Both the position numbers and the translations under genes were made by a program. This document shows positions 25,301 through 33,661 of a stretch of 53,683 bases of DNA, piece by piece (positions within the stretch are counted from its first letter, which is position 1; each line of letters starts with the position of its first letter). A model generated the notes under the pieces. The model searched no databases. It saw nothing but the letters and a program-made list of their open reading frames with translations, and was not told the origin of the DNA. Origin of the DNA: Acidobacteriaceae bacterium. Its GTDB lineage: Bacteria; Acidobacteriota; Terriglobia; Terriglobales; Acidobacteriaceae. The stretch spans positions 1-53,683 of the forward strand of contig PLSH01000224.1 in NCBI GenBank assembly GCA_003165095.1. Direction: 5' to 3'.

Positions 25301-25356
25301 GGCGCGAGAGTGAGAAAGATAATGCAGACGGCTTGAACCACTGGACGATATTTCAC
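22321..25356 (-). CDS. TonB-dependent receptor with carboxypeptidase-regulatory-like N-domain (Oar type)
   Basis: 1011 aa from a GTG start with GGAG 9 bases upstream. The signal peptide ends at CCVAQ. Residues about 28-115 form the carboxypeptidase-regulatory-like beta-sandwich (GLNGAVRDGAEARVPGAHIV, SGIYDIPELPIGVYRV). The plug domain follows (ELPLNGRNWSTLTALVPGAV, FTYDGIDATN, GGQIDVASKSGSNTVHGG), then the large barrel, ending in a C-terminal aromatic residue (FALRLEF) as expected for BAM recognition. It should import a bulky ligand across the outer membrane with TonB energy; the ligand is unknown. Nothing upstream shows how it is controlled. It precedes no gene on its own strand for about 150 bases. 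Confidence 0.92.
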   Translation of the reverse strand: MKYRPVVQAVCIIFLTLAPACCVAQVDRAGLNGAVRDGAEARVPGAHIVALQPATGLHRETVSSSSGIYDIPELPIGVYRVICFAPGFKEAVFEGVELTVGHAQTLDIQLAVGGVAQQVLVSGQTSQLDETTATLGARTESEQVKELPLNGRNWSTLTALVPGAVDTGGSNQRSIRFAGRGLDDNNFTYDGIDATNIVNQAQQSFVRLAIPTDAIEEFRIDTMLFTAENGSTPGGQIDVASKSGSNTVHGGMFEFLRNDIFDAREPILAQRLPFRLNQFGGDLGGRLIRDHSFYFLTYEGLRQSYGQPLSGFVPSPAFAAQVAAANPKLAPIIAAYPTGGLTPYSTDIDEFTGSGRQLDQEDSAMVRLDQRFSAADTAYLRFNFDAATSDIPSDGLNDRQLTASRPVNGELEELHIYSTRLVNELKFGFNRSTVFTSNQGLSNLPYSVAVSGLTTLANNEFTTGVGNSFSYIDNLTMVRGARTLKFGVEARRIQLDQGNTANGTVVYSSLNLPASSFQANSVSSATFNDSLPLNGLRKTEVYSYAQDEWKFRPNFTLNLGVRYTFYNIFHEVHGKADPFDFATCGAAGYCGVGASFGNPNTLDVDPRISFAWLPMASGGGKTVIRSGFGLYHGDGQLDDQNVPIKNEVGVYSLSAKSTAGLSYPITPFLNGPGTLSANADYRERKDMYVTQWGLSIQREFPHDLVGTISYAGSKGTYLLITSYVNLINPATGLRPYPAFGQVRWRGNSNSSSYQGFFTSLQRSFKRGLLVSANYAYTHQIDLDAPGGGDSDNPQNPACMPCERASGDFDARHVVNADTVYDLPIGAGQAFLSRPGIASAVLGRWSLTDIIAARTGTPLNVTYSRSSSSIATGYTTNQRPNLVPGVSLTPPGGRWIGGTNSNWINPAAFTAVTDPDNYGDTPRNIARGPSLWQTDLGLAKRIPLTERAQLQFKCETFNLVNRAQYSLPLEEIWLPPSATAAASVEPQVSTASTTPIGTGTPREIQFALRLEF

Positions 25357-25583
25357 TTGAAAAACTCCGCAGGCTGCATTGCACCATCTCTGGCAAAGGG
25401 TTGCAACACCAGCCGGATATTCTTACTTGAAGAAAATGAAAGAGGTCTGAGCCAGAGTGGTCTCCGCCGCGACAGCAGAACAGTAGAAGCACATCAGAGA
25501 CAGCGCGATTCGCGGGGCTCAATTCTACTCCGTTCTTCGGCCGGCCTGAAGGCATCTCGACAACAACATGCCATGAACGGATT

Positions 25584-25632
25584 GCGTGCGGCCGGCGCCC
25601 CTGCCCGATGAGCAGAGGCGCCGGCCGCACGC
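25584..25632. terminator. 16-bp perfect inverted repeat (strong hairpin)
   Basis: GCGTGCGGCCGGCGCC (25584-25599) pairs perfectly with 25617-25632 across a 17-base loop. It lies 15 bases after the stop of the phosphoesterase gene and upstream of the TonB receptor on the same strand. There is no T-run on either side. It probably ends or protects the upstream transcript. The remaining stretch between 25357 and 25583 shows nothing else. Confidence 0.55.
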
Positions 25633-25646
25633 TGGACCAAGGGTCC

Positions 25647-28600
25647 TCAGTTCTTGGCTTGCTTTAGCACCTGCGCCGGCTTTGCTTGAAGCGAGCGCCG
25701 GTACTGCGCCAGCAGCTTGTCGCGATTCTGGCTCAGGTCTTTTCCGCTGGGCCTCGCGGGATACGGCCTGTCGCCCATCTTCCCTTTCCACAGAACCCGG
25801 TTGAAGGTTTCTCCATCGACCCGATCGGCGTCGTTGAAGTCCATCCCCCTCGTCACGCGCGCCCAGTACTTCGCGTCCGGCGTCGGATCGTTGCATGGCT
25901 GGATCGGGAAGGGCAGCGGCAGTCTCGTGCAGTAGAGAATCGCCGCTGGCGTGGCCGTAAACGTCCATGCGCCCGGCTTTGAGTTGAAAATGTCGCTCAT
26001 CGGCGTGGCCAGCGCATCGTTCAGGTTCATCGGCGGTAGCCCCAGTACCTCTTCCATGGTGCGGATGTAATCCAGCGTGGTATACGCCGTGGAGACGACC
26101 GCGTTCTTTACAAACGGCCCCGCTACGTATGCCGTGGTGCGATGAGAGTCAACGTGGTCGCCGCCATCCTGCGAATCGTCTTCAACCACAAAGATCAGCG
26201 TGTTGGCGTTGTAGATCGGACTGTTGGCGATCTTTTCGACCAGCAGGCCGACCGCGTAATCGTTGTCGGCCACATCCCGGTCCGGAGTGTTCACGCCGTC
26301 GATCGCCGTGCCGAAATTTCCGGTGTGATCATGCATGAATCGCACCAGGGTCAGGTTGGGCAGCCCCCCTGTCGCGTAGTTGGCATCGAAATCCCGCTCC
26401 CACTCCGTGTACCGGTAGTAATCGGGAAACGATGGATCGAAGCCGCGGAAGTATGGATCGGTAAACGGCGTCAGAGCCACATTGCTCGAAGGCGCCACGA
26501 TCGTGTTCGTCGAGAACGGGTCGTGCGCCAGCGGGGTCTGGCACCTCGGCTCGTTGTAGCAGGTGGTATCCACGAAAAATCCGTAATCGCGAACCGTGAG
26601 GCCGGCGCGCAACGCGTTGTCCCACAGGTAGCCGGTGTTCAACTCGTCGTTCGGTCCGTCCGGCGCCGCTACGTCGGTCTGGCCCGGCAGCAGATCCTCC
26701 CCGTCCGCCGTGTTGGGCGAAAGCGCGCCACCCGGCATCAGCGGATCGGAGGCCTGGCGCTGGGCCAGGGTCGGCAAGGCAACATTCACGCTGCGATTCA
26801 GACCCTCCGTGTCCAGGCTGAGTCCCCGCTGCGCGTAATTGACCGGGAATTGGTGTTCCACCACGTCCGGGGCGCGGGCCGACGTGCTCCACGGCCAGCC
26901 GTCGTTGCTCGTTTCCGCGCTGGCGCGGAAGTTGTCCAGGGTTACGAAATCCTGCGCCAGGTTATGCTGATTGGGCGTGATCGATTGCCCAAACATGGCC
27001 AGCGCGGGATCGCCGTTGCCCCGTCCCAGGTCACCCAGAATCTGGTCGTAGGTCCGGTTCTCCTTCAGAATGTAGATCACGTGCTGGATGCCGCCATGAA
27101 CCGCCGCCATGGTTGCTGCCGCGGCCGGACTTTCGACGCTCGAGAATCGGTTATCCGTGGTCACGGCGCTGGTCAGACCCTGAATCCCGGCCAGAGCGCC
27201 GGCGATCGGAAAGCTTTGCAGTCCCGCTTTCGTCAACTGCGGATTGTACTCATTCGCCGGCATGCAGGTGGGATAGTCGGCCGGCCCATAGACGTAGCAC
27301 CAGTTCGGATTCGACCCTGTCGGCGACTTCGAATTGACCACGTAGGCCCATGTGCCGTCGCTGCTCAAGCTCACCGAGTTCGGATACCAGCCGGTCGGAA
27401 TCAGACCGATCACCTGGTCGCCCGTATTGGTTCCGGTCAGCGCCACCACCGCGATGTTATTCAGATTGCCGTTGGTTACGTAGAGATACTTCTCATCCGG
27501 CGAGAGCGTCACGCTGTTGGTGTTGGCCCCGGTGTATTGCGTCAGCGAAAACAATGCCATCTGCGCCGGCGGCGCGATCACCGGGATGGTTTCAATCACC
27601 CTGTCGAAGGTCGCGGGTTGGTTCTGGCCGGGGACGCCCACATCCTGCGGATTGAGGTCGATTACGTCCACCGTGTCTGATTCGTCCTCGGCAACATACA
27701 AAAGCGAAGGCGGCACCGCCTGGTTGAGGTGGTTCAATGTCATCTTGCTGGGCTGGCCCTTGACCGGGATGCGCGCCGTGACCGCCGGCGTCGATTTCAA
27801 AACACAACCCGGTCCGGTGGTGCCGTTGATGCAGATCTCTGCCAGGTTCACCACGTCAATCTCGCGGTCGCGAAGACTCGACACATAGGCCGTCGCGCCA
27901 GGTCCGCTGTTCCCCGCCATGACCACCCAGAATGGATACTCGCCACCCGGCGTTCCGGGAGTGGCCGAACTGGCAGCCTTGCCGGGACGCAGATCGAGTT
28001 CCGTTCCCTGGAGCATCCCCTGATGACCTTGCGCCGAGCCGGGGTCCGGCACCCACTGTTGCTGCCAGACGTTCAGGCCTCCGGTAAACACCGTGATCGA
28101 ATCGTTGTAGTAATTCGCCACCACCAGCGTCTGACCGTCGCTCGATATCGCCAGCCCGGCTGCCATGGGAGGGACATATACGGCGCTGTTGACGGACGCA
28201 AACTGGTTGTCCGGAACCGGAAGCCCGTTGCCTGACGGGTGGCCCGCAACCACTGTCTGAGCCGGGTTCTGGCTGGGAAGATTCTGGCCCAGGTCAAGTT
28301 CGGCCGAACCTGCCCAGGTTCCGTTCGTTTGTTGCGTGATGATGTGGACGTTGTCGCCGTTGTTGGGAACCGTGTAGGGAATCGGGTCGGAGCCAAAGGG
28401 AGCGTCCCCCATGCCGCCGGAGACGTAGAACGCGTGGTTGCCCGGCACCGGATCCCAGACAATTCCGTGGTATGCATTGGGAATCGGGATCGCCTGCTTG
28501 AAAATTGGCGAGTGATTGCTGATGTCGTAGAGAAACACGTACTCGCTCGAAAACAACGGGGCGAAGAACGGAAACGGCCCGTGAAAGACGCGGTTGTACC

Positions 28601-30059
28601 CGCTGGTCAGAACCGCAAGGAAATTTCCGTCCGGACTCACCGCCGTACTCACCGCCTGTCCCGCCATCCATTCCACTGGGGCCACTTGCGGATTGAACGT
28701 GTCCGTCACCACCATCCCCGTATCCAGAAACTGAAAGCTGGAACCGGGAGGTGTCAGCGGCTCAATGGACTGGGCCAGGTTGGGAACGGCTTGGGGCTGG
28801 TTATAGAGGGTGATGGTAAGCGGCGCCGTCACGCTGCCGGCAGAGTTGGTAGCCGTGACCGTGTAGGTAGCCGTAACCGGCGGAGGCGGCACAACGGCGG
28901 AGGGCGCAGCCACCGGGATTCCGCTCAACACGCCGCTGGACTCATCCAGGGTCAATCCTGTCGAAGCAAGATCGGGGCTCACGCTGTACTGGCTCGGAGT
29001 TCCGCCGAGCGGGCTGAGCGAGGGAACGTCCTGGGTGATCTGGACCCCTGCGGCATAGACCGGAGCGGGGGCGCCATAGGTCAGGCCTGCCGGCGCCACG
29101 TTCGCGGCATCCACCGCGATTGACAGCGTTGCCGTGGCGCTGCCGGCTGCATTGCTGGCCGTTACCGTGTAAGTGGTGGCTGCCGATGCAGTCGCGGGTA
29201 CTCCGCTGATGATGCCCGTCGCAGTGTCGCCGAGAGTGATCCCCGTGGTGTCGATTCTCAGGCCCGCCGGCAGCGGCGGAAAAATGCTGTAAGCCGGAAT
29301 CGCAGCTCCGGCCCCATTCACATACGCGAGCGGCGCACCGCCTGTGCTGGTCGGCACATTCTCCGGGATAGCCACTCCCACCGTGTAAGTCCCGTTGCCG
29401 GGAATATAGGCCAGACCCGCCGGGGCTGCCAGGGGCGTGGGCATCGCTGCGTTCACCGCGATCGTCAGGACCGCGGTCGCGTTTCCGCCGCTGTCGGTCG
29501 CCGTTACCGTGTACTTGATTGCGGCGCTCGCTGCTGTGGGTATTCCGCTGATCGCCCCGGAGGTCGCACTCAGGCTCAGGCCCGCTGGAAGAGCCGGGCT
29601 CACGCCGTACGAGATTACCGTGCCGCCACTGTTGGATGGGTCATTCTCCGTGATCGGCGTATCGACGATGTAGGTCGCTGTGCTCGCCGCATAGCTGAGT
29701 GCGGAGGGCGCCTGGTCATTCACCGTGAGGGTCAGGGTGGTGGCGCTGCTGCCTGCGGAAGTGTAAGCCGTTACCGCGTAGCCGGCCTTGGCAGTCACAG
29801 CCCCGGGGGTTCCGCTTATGGTTCCAGTGCCGGCGTTCAGGCTCAGTCCCGCGGGAAGTGCCGGGCTTACGGTGTACATGGCGCCCGCGCCCCCGTTGCC
29901 CGTCGGGCTGTTTGGCGTGATGGGCACGCCCTTAGTATAGACGGCCGCAGAAATCGTATAGCCGATTGCGATCGGCGTCGGCGCGGCGTTGTGTCCGCAT
30001 GCACTGAGAAAAACGAGGAATGCTGCAGAAGAAAAACCAAGCCAACGCATCGACCGCAT
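25647..30059 (-). CDS. giant lipoprotein: Ig repeats, YVTN propeller, PF04185-type phosphoesterase
   Basis: 1470 aa from the ATG at 30059, giving a lipoprotein signal (LGFSSAAFLVFLSACGHN, lipobox LSAC). The longer open frame upstream is not signal-like. Four putative Ig-like repeats follow (YTVSPALPAGLSLNAGTGTISG and variants, each about 85-100 aa). Next is a YVTN-type beta-propeller (NSVTLSPDEKYLYVTNGNLNNIAVV, NSVSLSSDGTWAYVVNS). Last is an alkaline-phosphatase-fold phosphoesterase: HVIYILKENRTYDQILGDLG near its start, then NFRASAETSNDGWPWSTS, and the metal-site region IFVVEDDSQDGGDHVDSHRT. Predicted to be anchored in the outer membrane and to cleave phosphoesters of extracellular polymers or lipids. 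First of a run of three exported phosphatase-type proteins. Confidence 0.88.
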   Translation of the reverse strand: MRSMRWLGFSSAAFLVFLSACGHNAAPTPIAIGYTISAAVYTKGVPITPNSPTGNGGAGAMYTVSPALPAGLSLNAGTGTISGTPGAVTAKAGYAVTAYTSAGSSATTLTLTVNDQAPSALSYAASTATYIVDTPITENDPSNSGGTVISYGVSPALPAGLSLSATSGAISGIPTAASAAIKYTVTATDSGGNATAVLTIAVNAAMPTPLAAPAGLAYIPGNGTYTVGVAIPENVPTSTGGAPLAYVNGAGAAIPAYSIFPPLPAGLRIDTTGITLGDTATGIISGVPATASAATTYTVTASNAAGSATATLSIAVDAANVAPAGLTYGAPAPVYAAGVQITQDVPSLSPLGGTPSQYSVSPDLASTGLTLDESSGVLSGIPVAAPSAVVPPPPVTATYTVTATNSAGSVTAPLTITLYNQPQAVPNLAQSIEPLTPPGSSFQFLDTGMVVTDTFNPQVAPVEWMAGQAVSTAVSPDGNFLAVLTSGYNRVFHGPFPFFAPLFSSEYVFLYDISNHSPIFKQAIPIPNAYHGIVWDPVPGNHAFYVSGGMGDAPFGSDPIPYTVPNNGDNVHIITQQTNGTWAGSAELDLGQNLPSQNPAQTVVAGHPSGNGLPVPDNQFASVNSAVYVPPMAAGLAISSDGQTLVVANYYNDSITVFTGGLNVWQQQWVPDPGSAQGHQGMLQGTELDLRPGKAASSATPGTPGGEYPFWVVMAGNSGPGATAYVSSLRDREIDVVNLAEICINGTTGPGCVLKSTPAVTARIPVKGQPSKMTLNHLNQAVPPSLLYVAEDESDTVDVIDLNPQDVGVPGQNQPATFDRVIETIPVIAPPAQMALFSLTQYTGANTNSVTLSPDEKYLYVTNGNLNNIAVVALTGTNTGDQVIGLIPTGWYPNSVSLSSDGTWAYVVNSKSPTGSNPNWCYVYGPADYPTCMPANEYNPQLTKAGLQSFPIAGALAGIQGLTSAVTTDNRFSSVESPAAAATMAAVHGGIQHVIYILKENRTYDQILGDLGRGNGDPALAMFGQSITPNQHNLAQDFVTLDNFRASAETSNDGWPWSTSARAPDVVEHQFPVNYAQRGLSLDTEGLNRSVNVALPTLAQRQASDPLMPGGALSPNTADGEDLLPGQTDVAAPDGPNDELNTGYLWDNALRAGLTVRDYGFFVDTTCYNEPRCQTPLAHDPFSTNTIVAPSSNVALTPFTDPYFRGFDPSFPDYYRYTEWERDFDANYATGGLPNLTLVRFMHDHTGNFGTAIDGVNTPDRDVADNDYAVGLLVEKIANSPIYNANTLIFVVEDDSQDGGDHVDSHRTTAYVAGPFVKNAVVSTAYTTLDYIRTMEEVLGLPPMNLNDALATPMSDIFNSKPGAWTFTATPAAILYCTRLPLPFPIQPCNDPTPDAKYWARVTRGMDFNDADRVDGETFNRVLWKGKMGDRPYPARPSGKDLSQNRDKLLAQYRRSLQAKPAQVLKQAKN

Positions 30060-30413
30060 GGAACCCAACCTTTCATTTACCGGATGAGACTTTACTGAGC
30101 CGCGCCCTGCCGCGAACCGGGCCCGGCCGGCTGCACAGCCAGAATCCCACCGTCTCATCGCAGTTCTTGAGAAAAGCGCGCGACTTTGTTGCGGCGGATA
30201 GGCAGACGGGACAAAGTACCGCTTTGGGAATTTGAAGCGGGAGAAGACGCTTCCCAGGCTGCGCCAAATCCGATTCGGCCCTCAGGCGCGAAAACAGGGG
30301 CGCGGCCATTCATGCCCCGGCCGCTGACGCCGATGACACCTTCGAGCGCGCGGCCCGTGTCTTTACGTATTCGCGTTTCGTCTGCGCAAATTCGCGCTTC
30401 ATGAGGGTTTCAG
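30060..30413. other. divergent intergenic region without recognisable signals
   Basis: About 354 bases between the divergently transcribed phosphoesterase and histidine-phosphatase-like genes. Both promoters must lie here, but I see no convincing -35/-10 pair, palindrome or coding sequence. Confidence 0.4.
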
Positions 30414-31886
30414 ATGACACCCGCGGTTTTTTGTTTACGTCTGCTTTTCCCGGCGCTTGTCCTGGCCCCATTGGCAGGATGCGGGGCTCCTTCAAGTCCC
30501 GCCGCGCCGGACCCCGCTCCGCTCGCCGCAGGCAACATCAACCTGATCTTCGTGGTTAGCGACGACCTGGGCTACCAGGCCTCCGGGGACGTCAATGCCG
30601 ACACCGCCAACCTCACCGCTCAAGGCCTGCAGCGAGCCCTCTTGATGGCTCCGTTCCTGCAAACCAGCGTCCTCGGAAACAACAACGTAACCGCAATCTA
30701 TGCGCTCGAACCAATGACTCATTTGCAGACCGCAAATGGTTATCCCGATATGGCGGCGCTCGAGGCCGTGCAGCAATTCGCTCTCATCAATCAGTTCACC
30801 ATGATGAGTCCCTATCCGGATACGGGATCAACCACCGGCAACAGCTTCCCCATCAACACGTCTTATCTCCCGGGATCGGAACCCCCCGGTGTCGTCACGC
30901 CTTCGCCGTCGTACCCGTGCGCAGCCTGCCAGGGGCTCGACTTCAACGATGTCAACAGCGACAACGAAAAACTGCTGACCGCCCTTGTCAGCGTCAAGGC
31001 TGCCGGATACTATGTGTTCTCCGCACCGTGGGAAACCACTTCCAGCCTGTTGGCGAGCCTCAGCGCCCTCGGACAATCCAGCCTGCAGATTCCGTCTGAT
31101 TATCATGGCCCCAATACCATCTATGCCGTCTCGATTACACCCTCGGGAAGCGCCAGCCTGACAACGTACAACAGCAATCTGAAGCCGCTGAGCACCTTCC
31201 CGGCACTCGACCCAGGGCCGGTAGCTCCCTCTCCATGCCAATTCTCAACCTTCGCCTTGAGTGCGACCGGACCGCTTTCCAACATCAACAAGAATGAAAC
31301 CCTGTACTTTATTCGCCATGCAAATGCGCATCCCTCGGATATTTTTTCTAACGGAAATTATGTTGCCGCAGGCCAATGGCGCGCCCTCGATCTTGGAAAC
31401 GCAATCCCCAGCGCGCTGCAAGGCAAACCCCAGCCCACCGACGTCTATTCGCTCGATCCAGCTCAAGTAACCCCCGACGCCGGCCTCGCCGCGTCAGGGC
31501 CAACTTCGTTTTCGCATAACACGCTTGCCTTGACCGCCGAACCCTATGCCATCGCCAAAAACCTGCCCTATTCGCTGGTGTCGCGCTTCCTGCTCACCGA
31601 CAAGAACGGTCCCCAGGAGGCAAGCAATTACTTCTTCCAGAACGGCCAGTTCACAAATCAGACCATCCTTGTGGCTTGGGAGCACACCAACATCCCCCAG
31701 ATTCTGACTGCGCTGCTTGCCGACTACAGCAGCGTGAGCACCTATCCGGCACTCGCCTGGGACGCCTATGACTACGACTCCATCTGGACCGTAACGCTTG
31801 ATGAAAACGGCAACCTGACAGCCAATAACTCGCTCTGTGAGGGCATTGATTCCAACCAACTGCCCGCCACGGCGCCTCAATTCTGA
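30414..31886 (+). CDS. lipoprotein with two histidine-phosphatase-like domains, first one degenerate
   Basis: 490 aa. A lipoprotein signal (LLFPALVLAPLAGC) is followed by a proline/alanine linker. Residues about 43-250 and 290-480 look like two copies of the histidine phosphatase fold. The second begins TLYFIRHANAHP, a normal RH motif, and continues with GQWRALDLGNAI and DVYSLDPA. The first begins LIFVVSDDLGYQ at the equivalent place and continues LTAQGLQRALLMAPFL and AIYALEPM, so its catalytic RH is replaced. The protein therefore probably has one active and one non-catalytic domain, attached to a membrane and facing the periplasm or outside. It is followed 54 bases later by the metallophosphatase on the same strand. 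Confidence 0.7.
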   Translation: MTPAVFCLRLLFPALVLAPLAGCGAPSSPAAPDPAPLAAGNINLIFVVSDDLGYQASGDVNADTANLTAQGLQRALLMAPFLQTSVLGNNNVTAIYALEPMTHLQTANGYPDMAALEAVQQFALINQFTMMSPYPDTGSTTGNSFPINTSYLPGSEPPGVVTPSPSYPCAACQGLDFNDVNSDNEKLLTALVSVKAAGYYVFSAPWETTSSLLASLSALGQSSLQIPSDYHGPNTIYAVSITPSGSASLTTYNSNLKPLSTFPALDPGPVAPSPCQFSTFALSATGPLSNINKNETLYFIRHANAHPSDIFSNGNYVAAGQWRALDLGNAIPSALQGKPQPTDVYSLDPAQVTPDAGLAASGPTSFSHNTLALTAEPYAIAKNLPYSLVSRFLLTDKNGPQEASNYFFQNGQFTNQTILVAWEHTNIPQILTALLADYSSVSTYPALAWDAYDYDSIWTVTLDENGNLTANNSLCEGIDSNQLPATAPQF

Positions 31887-31940
31887 CCGTGTCAAGAAGG
31901 CACCGTTTAACAGCAGTCTTCAAGAAGAGGAGAAATTCAA

Positions 31941-33392
31941 ATGCTACAACTATCCCGCCGCACATTCATTGAATTTGCAAGCTTGGCAAGCGCTGGCCTC
32001 ATCGGGGGATGCGGCGGAACTGCTCCGGCGAACGGTTCGAAAGACTTTCCGGTGCTCGTTTTCTCCGACGTGCATTTCCAGCCATTTATCAATCCGTTGC
32101 TGCCAAGTAATAAACCGAATCCTGCAACAGTGGTGGCCAACATAGCGCTGGTAACGCAGCTTGACGCGGCGGATGTCTCCCAGTGGCCTGCGATCTTTGG
32201 GGGCGCGGCGAATGCAACGAACAGTACCCCTTCCGCGCCTGGCACTGACACCAACTACGCGTTGCTGACCCTGGCGCTCACAAGCATCAAGCAGAACCTG
32301 GGAACGAGTCCGGCGGTCCTGTTTACAGGTGACTTTCTTGGCCACGCTATAGACCAGCTTTACCCGTTGTATTCGGCGAACAAGTCAAGCGCTGAAGCAG
32401 CTGCATTTGTCGACAAGACACTCACATTTGTCTTGCAGCAGATCAGGGCTGCCTGCGGCGATGTACCCGTCCTGTTCGCCGTGGGCAACTGCGATTCCTA
32501 TACAGGCTATGGCCCCGACAGCACTTTCCTGGCTAACAATGCGTCCCAACTCTATTCCACGCTGTTGAGTGGCGCCGCGGAAGAGCAGGATTTTCTCAGC
32601 ACCTTCACCGCCGGAGGTTACTATGCCGCCGAGCCGCTGGGAAAAAACCTGATGGTGATCTCACTCAACACCATGCCGTTCTCTCCGCTCGTGCAAGCCA
32701 GCGGAGACGCCAGTGAAACCGATGAGGCAGCCGTCGATGCAGAACTTGCCTGGTTTGACTCAAAGCTGGCTGCAGCCCAGGCCGCCGGCCAGAATGTGTG
32801 GCTCCTGATGCATGCGCCTCCGGGAGCGGATGAGGCCACCACGGCAAACAACATTACCTCCGCTGGGCACCTCGCAGCCGCCACTATGATGTGGGAGACG
32901 AACTATCAGGCTACGTTCATGCAAATACTTCAGAAGTATCCGGGAGTTATCGCAATGACGCTTGCCGGCCATACCCACATGGACGAATATCGCATCGTGC
33001 TGCCAAATACATTGCTCGAGATTACACCCGCCATAAGTCCGGTCTTTACCAACAATCCGGCTTACAAGATCTTCACTCTCGATCAAAATACACTCGCACC
33101 GGTCGACTTTATCTCCATCAATTGCGACCTCTCCATCAAACCAGCGCAGTTCAGTAATTACTACACATTCTCCACGGCATATTCGGTGACGAATACAATG
33201 CCCGCGTTTCTCACGGGGTTATATCCTGCGCTCCTCACCAGCAACCAACTCCAGACGCTTTACCGCAGTTACTATTTCTCCGGAAATAACTCCCCGAGTC
33301 CCATCACAGACCTCAAATGGCCTGCTTACTGGGCCGGAATCGGACTTATGTGGGAGCAGGATTTGACCAATGAGGTGAACGCCCTTTCATGA
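31941..33392 (+). CDS. Tat-exported acid-sphingomyelinase-like metallophosphatase
   Basis: 483 aa with GAGGAG upstream of the ATG. SRRTFIEFASLASAGLIGGC combines a twin-arginine motif with a lipobox-like Cys. The calcineurin-like metal ligands appear in order: VFSDVHF, TGDFLGH, AVGNCDSY, LLMHAPPG and LAGHTHMDEY. The arrangement and the GNCDSY motif are those of the acid sphingomyelinase-like branch, where Asn and Asp take the place of the usual GNHD; the C-terminal helical extension (residues about 395-480) is also typical of that branch. Expected to hydrolyse phosphodiesters or phosphomonoesters outside the cytoplasm using two metals. Probably co-transcribed with the histidine-phosphatase-like lipoprotein. 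Confidence 0.85.
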   Translation: MLQLSRRTFIEFASLASAGLIGGCGGTAPANGSKDFPVLVFSDVHFQPFINPLLPSNKPNPATVVANIALVTQLDAADVSQWPAIFGGAANATNSTPSAPGTDTNYALLTLALTSIKQNLGTSPAVLFTGDFLGHAIDQLYPLYSANKSSAEAAAFVDKTLTFVLQQIRAACGDVPVLFAVGNCDSYTGYGPDSTFLANNASQLYSTLLSGAAEEQDFLSTFTAGGYYAAEPLGKNLMVISLNTMPFSPLVQASGDASETDEAAVDAELAWFDSKLAAAQAAGQNVWLLMHAPPGADEATTANNITSAGHLAAATMMWETNYQATFMQILQKYPGVIAMTLAGHTHMDEYRIVLPNTLLEITPAISPVFTNNPAYKIFTLDQNTLAPVDFISINCDLSIKPAQFSNYYTFSTAYSVTNTMPAFLTGLYPALLTSNQLQTLYRSYYFSGNNSPSPITDLKWPAYWAGIGLMWEQDLTNEVNALS

Positions 33393-33661
33393 GACCCGCC
33401 ATGCAAGGACTGGTTGTTCCAGGCCTCCCATCTTCGGCACTCTTGTGGCCGGGAAGACGTGTGAGTTTGGTTCGTCAATGGTTGTGAACTTCGCCGGCGT
33501 TGGGGAGGCAACATCACGGAAGTGCAAAGTAGCTTCCATCAGCGGCGATGTGAAATCATAACCATCGACAGGCGCGAGGCGTGCTGAATTCGTGTGTTCT
33601 GAATTCCTGGCAAAGGGGCTTGGCAACAGCTGTGCTCAGGCTCCTCTTTGGCGCCTCCCGG
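33393..33661. other. convergent intergenic region
   Basis: About 270 bases between two convergent genes. A minus-strand frame (33387-33626, 79 aa) contains protein-like text (SPLMEATLHFRDVAS, FPATRVPKMGG) but no start signal, no family I know, and it overlaps the metallophosphatase end. It may be a fragment of a lost gene. No terminator is evident. Confidence 0.3.

Noticed and set aside
26142..27680. Plus-strand open frame of 512 aa
   Set aside because: Antisense to the phosphoesterase lipoprotein; composition is Arg/Val/Gly-rich and featureless.
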